From Edaphocola flava (GTDB lineage Bacteria > Bacteroidota > Bacteroidia > Chitinophagales > Chitinophagaceae): a stretch of 64,000 nucleotides of DNA. Below are positions 42,349 to 51,303 of this stretch, one piece after another (the first letter of the stretch is position 1; each line of letters begins with the position of its first letter). Below the pieces are notes generated by a model. It searched no databases. It had not been told where the DNA came from and was given only the letters and a program-made list of their open reading frames with translations. The stretch lies in the NCBI RefSeq assembly GCF_004118155.1, contig NZ_SAIQ01000001.1:1178001-1242000 (forward strand), in the 5' to 3' direction. The translations under genes were made by a program, and so were the position numbers.

Positions 42349-42977
42349 ACATGATCGATTATCCCAAACTCCAATATGTCTCCCAGGGGACAACGGCCAA
42401 TGATCAGTACCGCAATATAGTGAAGGTATTGAAGGAGGGCTGTACCTGGATACAGCTGCGCTGGAAAGGGGCGCCCATAAAAGATTTAAAGGCACTTGCG
42501 CAACGGGTGATAAAACTAAAACAGGAGTATGCTTACACATTTATCCTGAATGATCATACACAACTGGCATTGGATCTGGACCTGGATGGAGTACACCTGG
42601 GTCTTGAAGATATGCCGGTAGCAGAGGCCAGGCTTATGCTTGGGCCCGGCAAGATTATCGGGGGCACGGCCAATACACTGGCCGATGTGCAGCAACGTAT
42701 AGCAGAAGGCTGTGATTATATAGGACTGGGGCCATATCGCTTTACCACAACCAAAGAAAAGCTCAGTCCCGTATTAGGGCTGGAAGGCTACCGTAATATA
42801 CGGAACAGCATAGAACATAATCCTGTCCCGGTTTTTGCGATAGGGGGTATTGAGCAAGAAGATATTCCCGCACTGATGAATACAGGTATATATGGCATTG
42901 CGGCCTCTGGTTTACTGACCCATTCCGCCGTGCCGGAAATTGTGCAACTTATAAATTATTCAACATGTCCACATTAA
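42345..42977 (+). CDS. thiE: Thiamin phosphate synthase
   Basis: 210 residues. Family residues are [10 protein letters not shown] (QLR), [20 protein letters not shown] (the ND and DGVHLG pyrimidine site), [37 protein letters not shown] and [10 protein letters not shown] for the pyrophosphate. It joins HMP pyrophosphate to the thiazole phosphate to give thiamin phosphate. It overlaps the TenI-like gene by 4 bases and thiG by 13. A second Met at residue 3 is an alternative start. Cytoplasmic. Confidence 0.93.
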   Translation: MNMIDYPKLQYVSQGTTANDQYRNIVKVLKEGCTWIQLRWKGAPIKDLKALAQRVIKLKQEYAYTFILNDHTQLALDLDLDGVHLGLEDMPVAEARLMLGPGKIIGGTANTLADVQQRIAEGCDYIGLGPYRFTTTKEKLSPVLGLEGYRNIRNSIEHNPVPVFAIGGIEQEDIPALMNTGIYGIAASGLLTHSAVPEIVQLINYSTCPH

Positions 42978-43732
42978 ATATTGCCGGACAGGCATTTCAA
43001 TCCCGGTTGTTTCTCGGCACCGGAAAATTCGGTTCGGCCACACAGATGGAAGCTGCTGTACTGGCTGCGGAAACAGAAATGGTTACTGTCGCACTCAGAC
43101 GCGTAGACCTGCAGCAAAAGCAAGACCCGATCTTATCGCATCTGCAGCATGATCATATCCATTTACTGCCTAATACCTCTGGTGCACGCAATGCTAAAGA
43201 AGCGATACTGGCCGCACAACTGGCCAGAGAGGCCCTGCAGACCAACTGGCTTAAACTGGAGATACATCCCGATCCCAAATACTTATTGCCCGACCCGGTA
43301 GAAACATTGAAAGCAGCTGAAGCACTGGCTAAAATGGGCTTTATCATTTTACCGTATATACATGCCGATCCGGTTTTGTGTAAACACCTGGAATCTGCTG
43401 GTGTAGCGGCGGTCATGCCTTTAGGCTCACCGATAGGGAGCAATAAAGGGTTAAAGACTATAGATTTCCTGGAGATTATTATCGAGCAAAGTAAGGTTCC
43501 GGTAATTGTCGATGCAGGAATAGGTGCACCTTCAGATGCCGCTAAAGCTATGGAACTGGGGGCCGATGCAGTGCTGGTCAATACAGCCATTGCTATAGCC
43601 GGCGATCCGGAAAGAATGGCTGCTGCATTTAAAGATGCCGTACAGGCGGGTCGTAATGCTTATGAAGCCAGACTGGCACCTGTTGCTCAGGTCGCCACGG
43701 CTTCCAGTCCCTTAACCGCTTTTCTGGATTAA
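42965..43732 (+). CDS. thiG: Thiazole synthase ThiG
   Basis: 255 residues. The catalytic Lys forming the Schiff base with 1-deoxy-D-xylulose-5-phosphate is in [16 protein letters not shown] (about residue 96). The flexible loops [24 protein letters not shown] and [12 protein letters not shown], and [20 protein letters not shown] near the C-terminus, match the family. It builds the thiazole ring from DXP, dehydroglycine (from ThiH) and ThiS-thiocarboxylate. It overlaps thiE by 13 bases and precedes thiH by 3 bases, so the three are tightly coupled. Confidence 0.96.
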   Translation: MSTLNIAGQAFQSRLFLGTGKFGSATQMEAAVLAAETEMVTVALRRVDLQQKQDPILSHLQHDHIHLLPNTSGARNAKEAILAAQLAREALQTNWLKLEIHPDPKYLLPDPVETLKAAEALAKMGFIILPYIHADPVLCKHLESAGVAAVMPLGSPIGSNKGLKTIDFLEIIIEQSKVPVIVDAGIGAPSDAAKAMELGADAVLVNTAIAIAGDPERMAAAFKDAVQAGRNAYEARLAPVAQVATASSPLTAFLD

Positions 43733-43735
43733 TGT

Positions 43736-44854
43736 ATGTATACAAAAGACTTTCGTTCCGTAATGGACCGCTATGAGTGGGATCAGGTACAGGAGCAGAT
43801 TTACCGTAAAACAGAGGCAGATGTAATCCGTGCATTGCAGCAGGAACGCCGCAGTATCGATGATTTTATGGCGCTCATATCACCAGCTGCCAAACCCTAT
43901 CTGGAACAGATGGCCGTACAGAGCCAGAGGCTTACCCAGCAGCGTTTCGGCAAGACGATCCAGTTGTATGCACCTCTGTATCTGAGTAATGAATGTCAGA
44001 ATATCTGTACCTATTGCGGTTTCAGTATGGATAATGGCATCCGGCGCAAAACACTGAGTACGCATGAAATGGACGCAGAGGCAAATGCCCTGAAAGAAAT
44101 GGGATTTGAACATGTGTTGCTGGTAACAGGAGAGGCCAATAAAGCGGTAGGAATGCTGTATTTTCTGCAGGCTATTGAACAGCTGAAAACACAGTTTGCT
44201 CATATCTCTATGGAGGTACAGCCATTGGAGGAAGAGGGGTATCGATTACTGCATCAGGCCGGAGTTCAGGCCATTCTCGTGTACCAGGAGACCTATCACA
44301 GAGAGGTCTACAAGCAATATCACCCCAAAGGGAAGAAGTCAAACTTTGATTACCGGCTGGATACACCTGATCGTATAGGTCGTGCGGGCATTCATAAAAT
44401 GGGGCTGGGCGTACTGCTGGGGCTGGAAGACTGGCGTACAGACAGCTTCTTCAACGCACTGCATATTGCTTACTTGCAAAGAACGTACTGGCAGAGCAAA
44501 TACTCCGTTTCCTTTCCACGACTGCGGCCAGCAGAGGGTGTCATTGAACCTAATTTTATTATGGAAGATAAGGATCTGTTGCAGCTTATCTGCGCCTATC
44601 GGCTCTGGAATCCCGATCTGGAACTTTCACTCTCCACAAGAGAACGGGAACATTTCCGGAATCATGCCATTGGCCTGGGTATAACCAGCATGAGCGCCGG
44701 TTCCAAAACCAATCCCGGCGGATATACGGTAGATCCGCAATCCCTCATGCAGTTTGAAACCAGCGATGAGCGGCCGGTATCCGAGATCAGAGCCTTGATA
44801 CAGCAAGCAGGTTATGATCCTGTATGGAAGGACTGGGATCCGGTATTTACCTAA
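43736..44854 (+). CDS. thiH: Tyrosine lyase ThiH (radical SAM)
   Basis: 372 residues. The radical-SAM cluster motif is CQNICTYCGFS (CxxxCxxC), around residue 86. The nearby conserved sequences VLLVTGEANKAVG and EVQPLEEEGYR, and the C-terminal SAGSKTNPGGY region, match ThiH. It cleaves tyrosine to dehydroglycine and p-cresol using S-adenosylmethionine, supplying the glycine imine for ThiG. Use of ThiH rather than ThiO fits organisms that grow at low oxygen as well as aerobically (general knowledge). It starts 3 bases after thiG and ends 12 before thiF. Confidence 0.96.
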   Translation: MYTKDFRSVMDRYEWDQVQEQIYRKTEADVIRALQQERRSIDDFMALISPAAKPYLEQMAVQSQRLTQQRFGKTIQLYAPLYLSNECQNICTYCGFSMDNGIRRKTLSTHEMDAEANALKEMGFEHVLLVTGEANKAVGMLYFLQAIEQLKTQFAHISMEVQPLEEEGYRLLHQAGVQAILVYQETYHREVYKQYHPKGKKSNFDYRLDTPDRIGRAGIHKMGLGVLLGLEDWRTDSFFNALHIAYLQRTYWQSKYSVSFPRLRPAEGVIEPNFIMEDKDLLQLICAYRLWNPDLELSLSTREREHFRNHAIGLGITSMSAGSKTNPGGYTVDPQSLMQFETSDERPVSEIRALIQQAGYDPVWKDWDPVFT

Positions 44855-44866
44855 TAATGTATACAG

Positions 44867-45586
44867 ATGAATCTTAAAATCACAAAAGAAAACTACCAGC
44901 GCTATCATCGCCAGATCATCGTACCGGAGATCGGTATAAACGGGCAACTGAAGTTGCAGGAAGCTAAAGTGCTGGTGATCGGTGCCGGTGGGCTTGGTAG
45001 CCCGGTACTATTATACCTTGCAGGAGCAGGCATCGGTACACTGGGCATTGCAGACCATGATACAGTAGCCATACATAATCTGCACCGCCAGATCCTGCAC
45101 CGCGAATCTTCAGTAGGGCGATCCAAAGCGCAGAGTGCGCTTGAAGGTCTGCAGCAGCTTAACGGTACGATACAGTATCACATTCATGAAGAAGCGATCA
45201 GCACTGGAAATGCAATGGATATTATATCGGGCTATGACCTGGTTGTAGATGGCTCTGATAATTTTAGTACCCGTTACCTGGTCAATGATACCTGTGTCGC
45301 AGAGGATAAGCCATTGGTATATGGCAGCATACTGGGTTTTGAAGGACAGGTGGCCGTATTCAACCATAATGGCGGTAAACATCTCAGAATGCTTTTTCCC
45401 GAGCCGCCACCGGCAGAACTGGTGCCCAATTGCGGAGAGAACGGCGTATTGGGTACACTACCCGGTATTATCGGTACAATGATGGCGCAAGAAGCCTTGA
45501 AATTGCTTGCCGGTCTGCCGGTACTGCACAACCAATTGCTGATCTTTAATACCCTGCACTGGACGTTCAGAAAGATCACTTTTTAA
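44867..45586 (+). CDS. thiF: ThiF/MoeB-like adenylyltransferase (lacking the usual zinc Cys pairs)
   Basis: 239 residues. The nucleotide loop is VIGAGGLGSPVLL (about 36-48), DHDTVAIHNLHRQILH carries the ADHD-like Asp and Arg/Gln of the E1 fold, and GSDNFSTRYLVND follows. It activates the ThiS C-terminus as an acyl-adenylate. The expected catalytic Cys of the NC-GENGVLG loop is present. The CxxC at the position aligned with CYRCLFP is replaced (HLRMLFP), and the C-terminal CxxC is absent; the protein has only two Cys in total. It is the last gene of the thi operon. Confidence 0.88.
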   Translation: MNLKITKENYQRYHRQIIVPEIGINGQLKLQEAKVLVIGAGGLGSPVLLYLAGAGIGTLGIADHDTVAIHNLHRQILHRESSVGRSKAQSALEGLQQLNGTIQYHIHEEAISTGNAMDIISGYDLVVDGSDNFSTRYLVNDTCVAEDKPLVYGSILGFEGQVAVFNHNGGKHLRMLFPEPPPAELVPNCGENGVLGTLPGIIGTMMAQEALKLLAGLPVLHNQLLIFNTLHWTFRKITF

Positions 45587-45653
45587 TGTCATAAATGTTA
45601 ATATCCGTATTATTCAGCCCAGGCTTTGTACCTTGCAAAAAAATAATTGCGCG

Positions 45654-45860
45654 ATGAAAGCATTACATAAAGAATATAAATGGATCGGTATGGCCATGGC
45701 GGCTGTACTGGCCCTGTTACTGGTGATTAATATTGTTCCGGGACTGCTGCGCAACAGTGACTTCTGGAAAGTTTCTGCCGCCCTGATGAGCATGGGCCTG
45801 TTGTACCTGGTATCTATGTTGTACCTGAACAGCAGAAAGGTGATTGAAGATCATCAGTAA
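45654..45860 (+). CDS. Small two-helix membrane protein of unknown function
   Basis: 68 residues from the ATG at 45654; a TTG at 45633 would add seven residues but is less likely. It has a basic start (MKALHKEYKWIG) and two membrane helices (MAMAAVLALLLVINIVPGLL; VSAALMSMGLLYLVSMLYL) joined by RNSDFWK. No family recognised. It lies 67 bases after thiF with a weak -7-like TACCTTGC just upstream. A strong terminator follows. Confidence 0.6.
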   Translation: MKALHKEYKWIGMAMAAVLALLLVINIVPGLLRNSDFWKVSAALMSMGLLYLVSMLYLNSRKVIEDHQ

Positions 45861-45862
45861 TT

Positions 45863-45898
45863 AAAAAAGAGGCTACATAATCATGTAGCCTCTTTTTT
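45863..45898. terminator. Bidirectional terminator after the small membrane protein
   Basis: 15-base perfect stem (aaaaaagaggctaca / tgtagcctctttttt) with a 6-base loop, 3 bases past one stop codon and 18 bases from the converging one. Confidence 0.92.
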
Positions 45899-45915
45899 AC
45901 TGTTTGGGGGATGTT

Positions 45916-46926
45916 TTACAGATAGCTGCCGGCAGCCTGCTGCAGTCTTTTGGCAATCGTTTGCTGTAGCTTTTTAGGACCCAATACTTTTATACATTCT
46001 CCGAAGCCCAGTAATTCCCGCTCCAGTTCAAAGTTGAGGGTGACATCCAGTCGGATGATGGTACCGCCTTCCTCTTCTTTAATAACCTGCTGAGAGTGGT
46101 GTATCGGCTTGGTGAGTACATAGGGTACATTGTATTTATTAACCCAGAGTATTACTTTCTGAGCCCGGCTTTTAATGTCTTTGGTGACCCCGATGGTATC
46201 TTCAAAATAGCGGTCAAAACCCACACCGGTATAGGGTACAAAGTCTTTCGGATTCATTTCCATAAAATCAATGATCCGGTCCAGTGCCAGTGTGATCAGT
46301 GCAGCACCTTTCTGTGGTTTGCAGATCAGGAACCAGCGATTGCGGTATTCTTTAAGCAGGTAAGGGTGGTAGACCGAAGCCCTGGCATCCTTTGCTTTGA
46401 AAGAGCGGTAATTAATCAGCAAGGGCACTTTCTTGCGGATGGCCTGATAGAGCGGGGTGATATGCTGAATGCCCTTGACCAGTGCATTGCCTTCCAGCTG
46501 AATATAATTATCCGATTTGTCAGTCGTCTTCCGCAATGAATTTTCCAACCGGGCAATGATATCCGTCATGTCATCAAAATAATCAAAGCCATTCATCTGG
46601 CGCAACACACTTACAATCTCCGACATCTTATCCAGGTCAGTATCGGTTATTTTGGTATGATTGATGCTGAAATTCGGATCCTCGTATGCATAGTATTTGC
46701 GGTCCTGTACAATGATTGGTGCATTATAGCCCAGTTTATCACTGCGCATCAGTTGTATATCGGCCTGAATGGTGCGCTTACTGACGCCTGATTCGATTCC
46801 TTCATAATCGTACAGAGCCTCAGATACCTTTTCGATCAGGTCTTCCAGCGTCCATTTACGGTAACGGTTGCGCAGGCATTTATCAATCGTCCGGTAGCGG
46901 ATCAGGGCCAGTTTATTAATCGCCAT
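45916..46926 (-). CDS. WYL-domain transcriptional regulator
   Basis: 336 residues. The N-terminal 65 residues form an HTH (YRTIDKCLRNRYRKWTLEDL; SGVSKRTIQADIQLMRSD, the recognition helix). The WYL domain begins near 160 (LLINYRSFKAKDARASVYHP; LLKEYRNRWFLICKPQ), followed by the C-terminal extension. WYL regulators respond to nucleotide-like or nucleic-acid ligands and often control phage defence or stress genes, but no defence gene is nearby. The target is unknown. It is convergent with the small membrane protein gene. Confidence 0.85.
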   Translation of the reverse strand: MAINKLALIRYRTIDKCLRNRYRKWTLEDLIEKVSEALYDYEGIESGVSKRTIQADIQLMRSDKLGYNAPIIVQDRKYYAYEDPNFSINHTKITDTDLDKMSEIVSVLRQMNGFDYFDDMTDIIARLENSLRKTTDKSDNYIQLEGNALVKGIQHITPLYQAIRKKVPLLINYRSFKAKDARASVYHPYLLKEYRNRWFLICKPQKGAALITLALDRIIDFMEMNPKDFVPYTGVGFDRYFEDTIGVTKDIKSRAQKVILWVNKYNVPYVLTKPIHHSQQVIKEEEGGTIIRLDVTLNFELERELLGFGECIKVLGPKKLQQTIAKRLQQAAGSYL

Positions 46927-47024
46927 AAAAAGGATTTGCGCTAAGATAAAATTATTGGTGCAGCAAAAAAATTAATTGCGCAATATGTTTGCGTAGTTGA
47001 TCTGGAGTGCTAATATTCCCCTTT

Positions 47025-48209
47025 TTAAAGCTCCTTACTTATATACTCATCAAGATCGATAAGCCCTTGAAAGGCTTTGATTTCCTGCGTTTCCTGATTG
47101 ATCAGTATATAATAGGGGATGCCCTCAATTTCAAAATATTGGTCCAGGTATTTGTCCTGATCATAAATTTGCGGGTATTTATTTTTATCCGCTTTGACTG
47201 CTTTTTCTGCGGGCTGGAATTTGTCTTTCACGACTACACCTATAATCTGTAACTGTTCCTGTGTATATTTTTTACTCAGGTAGGGAAGGTCAGTTTTTAT
47301 ACTTTTTCTGCAAGGGCTGCACCAGGATGCCCAAAAATCCAGAAGAATGAATTTTGAGGGAATACGCGGACTCAGGAAATTGAAATTTTTGCCCTCCATC
47401 AATATATAGGATCGATCAAACAAGAAATCAGGTTTGATGACTTTGCGGCTTTTTTGCAACACGATTAGCACTGTATGGAGCAAATTTGATGAGGTGCTTT
47501 TTTCAACATTATCCAGATGTGCGTTGATAAGATCGTTATCCTTATTATTAGCCAGCTCTACCTGGTACAAACCAGCAGCAAGTGCGAGCAGGTTGGGGTT
47601 GGTTTCTTTCAGAAGAAAAGGCAGTAACAATTTATTGTTGCTTTCTGTCACTGCTTTTGCTTCCCTGACCAGACTAAGCTGGTATGCTGCGATCTTAACC
47701 GGGTCCTTCAATGTTTGCAGTGGTGTTGGATCCAGGCTTTGCATTTTTGCATAGATGGGTTTACGCAGGTCGCGCAGGTATAATACCTTATTATTGACGG
47801 TAGCTAGTTCGGCTGTCGAGGATAGCATCGTGTAGCTGAGCCACAGTCGGGACATATCGGCCTCAATATGTACAGCATTTCCCTGATCTCCGGTAATCAC
47901 AAATGCATAATTGTCCCGTTCGCCATCTTCAATAATCCCGGGTATGTCATTTGACAGATACCGGGTAGATAATCGATACAGGGTATTAGCCCTCAGATGA
48001 TCAAACCTGAATATCCCTTTTTGATCGAGTTGTTGGGAATCCACGAGGCAATCACTACTCCCGGAAAGTATAAATTTATAGTCTGTAATCTCTGAAAGAT
48101 AAACCGTATTTGCCCATTCCGAAGCCTGTTTTAAATGCCCGGTAATGGTGCTTGCAGATGCAATCGTAGTGAGTAAAAGGGCGAAAATTAGTGAACTTCT
48201 TTTCTTCAT
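47025..48209 (-). CDS. Exported TlpA/ResA-like thioredoxin protein
   Basis: 394 residues with a signal peptide (MKKRSSLIFALLLTTIASAS). Residues about 20-260 are a helical/beta N-terminal region of the kind found in Bacteroidota TlpA proteins. The thioredoxin domain (about 270-394) carries LLDFWASWCSPCRKSIKTDL, with an active CSPC rather than CGPC or CPPC, and the cis-Pro in EGIPYYILI. It likely reduces disulfides in the periplasm, for example in cytochrome assembly or redox repair. The 220-base upstream spacer is AT-rich and separates it from the divergent DinB gene. Confidence 0.85.
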   Translation of the reverse strand: MKKRSSLIFALLLTTIASASTITGHLKQASEWANTVYLSEITDYKFILSGSSDCLVDSQQLDQKGIFRFDHLRANTLYRLSTRYLSNDIPGIIEDGERDNYAFVITGDQGNAVHIEADMSRLWLSYTMLSSTAELATVNNKVLYLRDLRKPIYAKMQSLDPTPLQTLKDPVKIAAYQLSLVREAKAVTESNNKLLLPFLLKETNPNLLALAAGLYQVELANNKDNDLINAHLDNVEKSTSSNLLHTVLIVLQKSRKVIKPDFLFDRSYILMEGKNFNFLSPRIPSKFILLDFWASWCSPCRKSIKTDLPYLSKKYTQEQLQIIGVVVKDKFQPAEKAVKADKNKYPQIYDQDKYLDQYFEIEGIPYYILINQETQEIKAFQGLIDLDEYISKEL

Positions 48210-48429
48210 AATGAACCGAAAATAGTTATCGACAATGAGAATTGTAGTGATAATATCTTTGCCAAAATGTTAACATATGTATTTTTTGCATAAGTAATTG
48301 AAGGTGAATTTGCTTTACCTTTTATTTATTGCTACTATGATTTTAACATGAAATTCTTCCTCGCCTGAAGCACAGATATATATAAAAGTGTAACTTGTAT
48401 GCTCTCTTTAACCTCTAAATTGCATACTT

Positions 48430-48924
48430 ATGGACACACTGCAACAATTGCGGAATGAACTGGAACATGAATACCGCACTACACAAAATTTCTTCCGCAT
48501 ATACCCAGAAGGGAAAAACGATTATGCACCACACGAGAAAAGTATGAAGCTCGGACACCTTGCTACACATATAGCGGAGATCTTTTCCTGGCCTGGTGTC
48601 ATGCTGGAAACAAATGACCTGGATATCGGTGCCGGAGACCGACCACAGATCTTATCTACCCCTGATGAACTGTTGACCAAAATGCAGGAGCACTATGATA
48701 AAAGTATCGCGGCACTGAATAAGGCATCTGAAGAAGACCTGAACCCGGACTGGGCTTTAAAGTATGGTGATAATGTACTGGCCAGCTGGAATAAATATGA
48801 TGCCATAAGACACTCGCTGAACCAGGTGACCCACCATCGCGCCCAGCTGGGTGTATACTATCGCCTCAATGATATTGAATTGCCAAAGAGTTACGGACCT
48901 ACGGCCGATCTGCAAAGTTTCTAG
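48430..48924 (+). CDS. DinB family protein
   Basis: 164 residues with the DinB four-helix fold. ELEHEYRTTQNFFRIYPEGK, KSMKLGHLATHIAEIFSWPG and NQVTHHRAQLGVYYRLN supply the three helices with metal-ligand His residues (HLATH and HHRAQ). Length and layout match thiol-S-transferase-like members. No substrate can be given. It lies 42 bases before the VOC gene on the same strand, so the two are probably cotranscribed. Confidence 0.88.
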   Translation: MDTLQQLRNELEHEYRTTQNFFRIYPEGKNDYAPHEKSMKLGHLATHIAEIFSWPGVMLETNDLDIGAGDRPQILSTPDELLTKMQEHYDKSIAALNKASEEDLNPDWALKYGDNVLASWNKYDAIRHSLNQVTHHRAQLGVYYRLNDIELPKSYGPTADLQSF

Positions 48925-48966
48925 AGCTTATTTTATATTATTACCTCACTTTTATAATACAATACT

Positions 48967-49818
48967 ATGAACAAAAATATTTATCCCTGCATCTGGTTTA
49001 ATGGCAGAGGAAGTGAAGCAGGAAAATACTATGCTGAAACGTTTGACGGGGCTAAAGTGACCCATGACAGTGGCATGGTGGTGACCTGGCAAGCTGCGGA
49101 CTGTAACTTTATGTTACTGGATGCAGGCCCGAACTTCAAACCCAATTTCAGCATCTCTTTTATGGTGATGTGTGAAACCGCCGAAGAGCTGGACCGCTAT
49201 TGGGAAAGACTCTCAAAGGATGGTAAGATCATGATGGAACTGGCTGCCTATCCCTGGTCTGAAAAGTATGGCTGGCTGGAAGATCAGTTCGGAGTATCCT
49301 GGCAATTATACCTGGGTACCGGGGCGCCACAGAAATTCGTACCTACACTGATGTTTACCGGGGTCAATAATGGTAAGTGTATGGAGGCAATGGAATATTA
49401 CACACGCGTTTTTCCTGACTCAAAAATTGACGGTGTCATGAAATATGAGGAGGGTGGAGACGATACTCCGGGCAATGTGGCCCATGCACAGTTTTATATC
49501 AATAATTATATGCTGATGGGTATGGACAGCTCTATGGATCATGGTGTACAGTTCGACGAAGGTATATCTATAGTGGTGACCACAAAGGACCAGGAAGAGA
49601 CAGACTACTACTGGAATACCTTTACCAGCGAAGGAGAAGAAAGTATGTGCGGCTGGCTGAAAGATCGCTATGGCATCAGCTGGCAGATCACACCGGCACG
49701 CCTGATGGAACTGATGGCCGATCCGGATCGCGAAAAAGCGGGAAGGGTAATGCAGGCCATGATGAAGATGAGAAAGATCGTTATTGCCGACCTCGAAGCC
49801 GCATACGCCGAAGCATAA
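48967..49818 (+). CDS. PhnB-like VOC protein with two tandem domains
   Basis: 283 residues made of two 3-demethylubiquinone-methyltransferase-like (PhnB/DUF899-type) VOC units. The first begins NIYPCIWFNGRGSEAGKYYA (about 3-22) and the second near FVPTLMFTGVNNGKCMEAME (about 122). Each has the repeated YPWSEKYGWLEDQFGVSWQL / CGWLKDRYGISWQI block. The function is unknown, since this family has no agreed reaction. Cytoplasmic. It follows the DinB gene and converges on the ClC gene with 17 bases between the stops. Confidence 0.87.
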   Translation: MNKNIYPCIWFNGRGSEAGKYYAETFDGAKVTHDSGMVVTWQAADCNFMLLDAGPNFKPNFSISFMVMCETAEELDRYWERLSKDGKIMMELAAYPWSEKYGWLEDQFGVSWQLYLGTGAPQKFVPTLMFTGVNNGKCMEAMEYYTRVFPDSKIDGVMKYEEGGDDTPGNVAHAQFYINNYMLMGMDSSMDHGVQFDEGISIVVTTKDQEETDYYWNTFTSEGEESMCGWLKDRYGISWQITPARLMELMADPDREKAGRVMQAMMKMRKIVIADLEAAYAEA

Positions 49819-49835
49819 ACCTGGATTGAGATTAT

Positions 49836-51134
49836 TTACGATTGCCCTGTAATCGCAGGCACCTCATTTTTCGCAGCAGAAAGATGATAGGTGTACACGT
49901 TATAGGGCAATATTTTTGCCGCACATATTTTGCCCACATAACTGCCCAGCAGCACAGGTGTAAACAGATGAAACCCGTTAGGCACCAGGCTGCACACCAG
50001 AAATAATGAAGTAAGTGGTGCATGAATAGCCGCTGCAAGTGTAGCCGCTGCACCTACCAATGCAAAGTTGAGTAACACAAGCTGCGTGCCCAGCAGGTAA
50101 TTACAGCATATCGCAAATAAAATGCCCAGGAATGATCCTGCCACAATGCTTGGAGCAAACACGCCACCATCGCCACCGGCACCCAATGTCAGTGAAGCAG
50201 CAACCGGCTTCAGGATCACCAGTAATAATATAATCCATAAGAAAGAAAGATCGAAGCTGCTTGTTGTTACGGTATTCAATACCTCTTTCAAGCCGTGATA
50301 GCTATCGCCGAAGAGATAGGGCAGACTATAGATCATTGAGCCTACCATAAGGGCACCCAGGTTTACCCGGATAAAGTTATTATGTATTGAAGCAAACAAT
50401 TCTTTAACCCTGATCACTAAAATGGTAGTATACACCGCCAGCAATCCGCCTAGGGCGCCCAGGATAATGTAAAAGGGAATGGAGGTCACCTTCCAGGTAT
50501 TTACGGCAAAGGGTAATAAAGGTACGGCATCGAAGAAATGCACCCATAAACCCGCTACCAGCGCAGCAGCTGTGCAGCTGATCAGGATTGTCTTGCTCAC
50601 CTTTCTCGCGATCACTTCAACGGCAAATAACCAACCTGCTAACGGGCTGCCAAACAACACTGCCACACCAGCGGCTACGCCCGCGCAGACCAATTCTTTT
50701 TTATAGGCAAATGCAGTATGTCCTTTTTCATAAGCGGCATTACCTACCGTAGCGGTAGCTACAACAGTAGAGACTTCAATGCCGGTTGATCCGCCAAAAA
50801 TGACCGTAAGAAAACCATTGATATAGTGAGAGGGAATTTTAAATAGAGGCAGGTGATCTTTGCGCTGATCCAGCGTTTTGTATATTTCCGTAATACCTTT
50901 ATTCTTCCTGTTTTTGAATAGATATTTCCGGAGAAAATAAATGATGGTAATGCCTACAGATGGGAGAACGAACAGGAGCAAAGGTTCTGTCTCTTCAATC
51001 CGGTTATACATAAAATGTTCTGTATGCTCGGTAAGCCGCTTGAGCGATTCTGCCAGTATTGCACATACCAGACCTATAAACAGGGAGACAGTAAATAACC
51101 TTGTGTAATGGTATAAAAGAATCTTTTTACGCAT
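49836..51134 (-). CDS. ClC-family chloride channel or antiporter
   Basis: 432 residues with about 10-12 membrane helices. VIFGGSTGIEVSTVVATATV (about 112-131) contains the Glu-bearing selectivity segment, SLTLGAGGDGGVFAPSIVAG is the GxFxP motif, and a GSPLAGWLFAVEV helix precedes them. A Tyr near the C-terminus (YNVYTYHL) may be the third anion ligand. It moves chloride, possibly against protons, across the inner membrane. No cytosolic CBS domains are present. Its start is next to an AT-rich spacer upstream of the efflux terminator. Confidence 0.9.
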   Translation of the reverse strand: MRKKILLYHYTRLFTVSLFIGLVCAILAESLKRLTEHTEHFMYNRIEETEPLLLFVLPSVGITIIYFLRKYLFKNRKNKGITEIYKTLDQRKDHLPLFKIPSHYINGFLTVIFGGSTGIEVSTVVATATVGNAAYEKGHTAFAYKKELVCAGVAAGVAVLFGSPLAGWLFAVEVIARKVSKTILISCTAAALVAGLWVHFFDAVPLLPFAVNTWKVTSIPFYIILGALGGLLAVYTTILVIRVKELFASIHNNFIRVNLGALMVGSMIYSLPYLFGDSYHGLKEVLNTVTTSSFDLSFLWIILLLVILKPVAASLTLGAGGDGGVFAPSIVAGSFLGILFAICCNYLLGTQLVLLNFALVGAAATLAAAIHAPLTSLFLVCSLVPNGFHLFTPVLLGSYVGKICAAKILPYNVYTYHLSAAKNEVPAITGQS

Positions 51135-51251
51135 AGCCGAAGAATAAAGAAGTTATTTAAGTATCACGTGAAGGGACTGCAAAGTTAGGTATAAATTGGC
51201 CTCGTCCGATAAAAAGAAAGTTGCGTAATGTTCCATTTCTGTTTGATATAA

Positions 51252-51284
51252 AAAAGTTCCGCATGTATAACATGCGGAACTTTT
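51252..51284 (-). terminator. Terminator of the RND efflux operon
   Basis: 14-base perfect stem (aaaagttccgcatg / catgcggaactttt) with a 5-base loop, about 20 bases after the stop codon of the outer-membrane factor gene on the minus strand. Confidence 0.85.
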
Positions 51285-51303
51285 AAACCGGTTGCGGGCA
51301 AGG

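Noticed and set aside
45916-46926. WYL regulator as part of a phage-defence island
   Set aside because: No nuclease, helicase, CBASS, retron or other defence gene lies nearby; the context is housekeeping.
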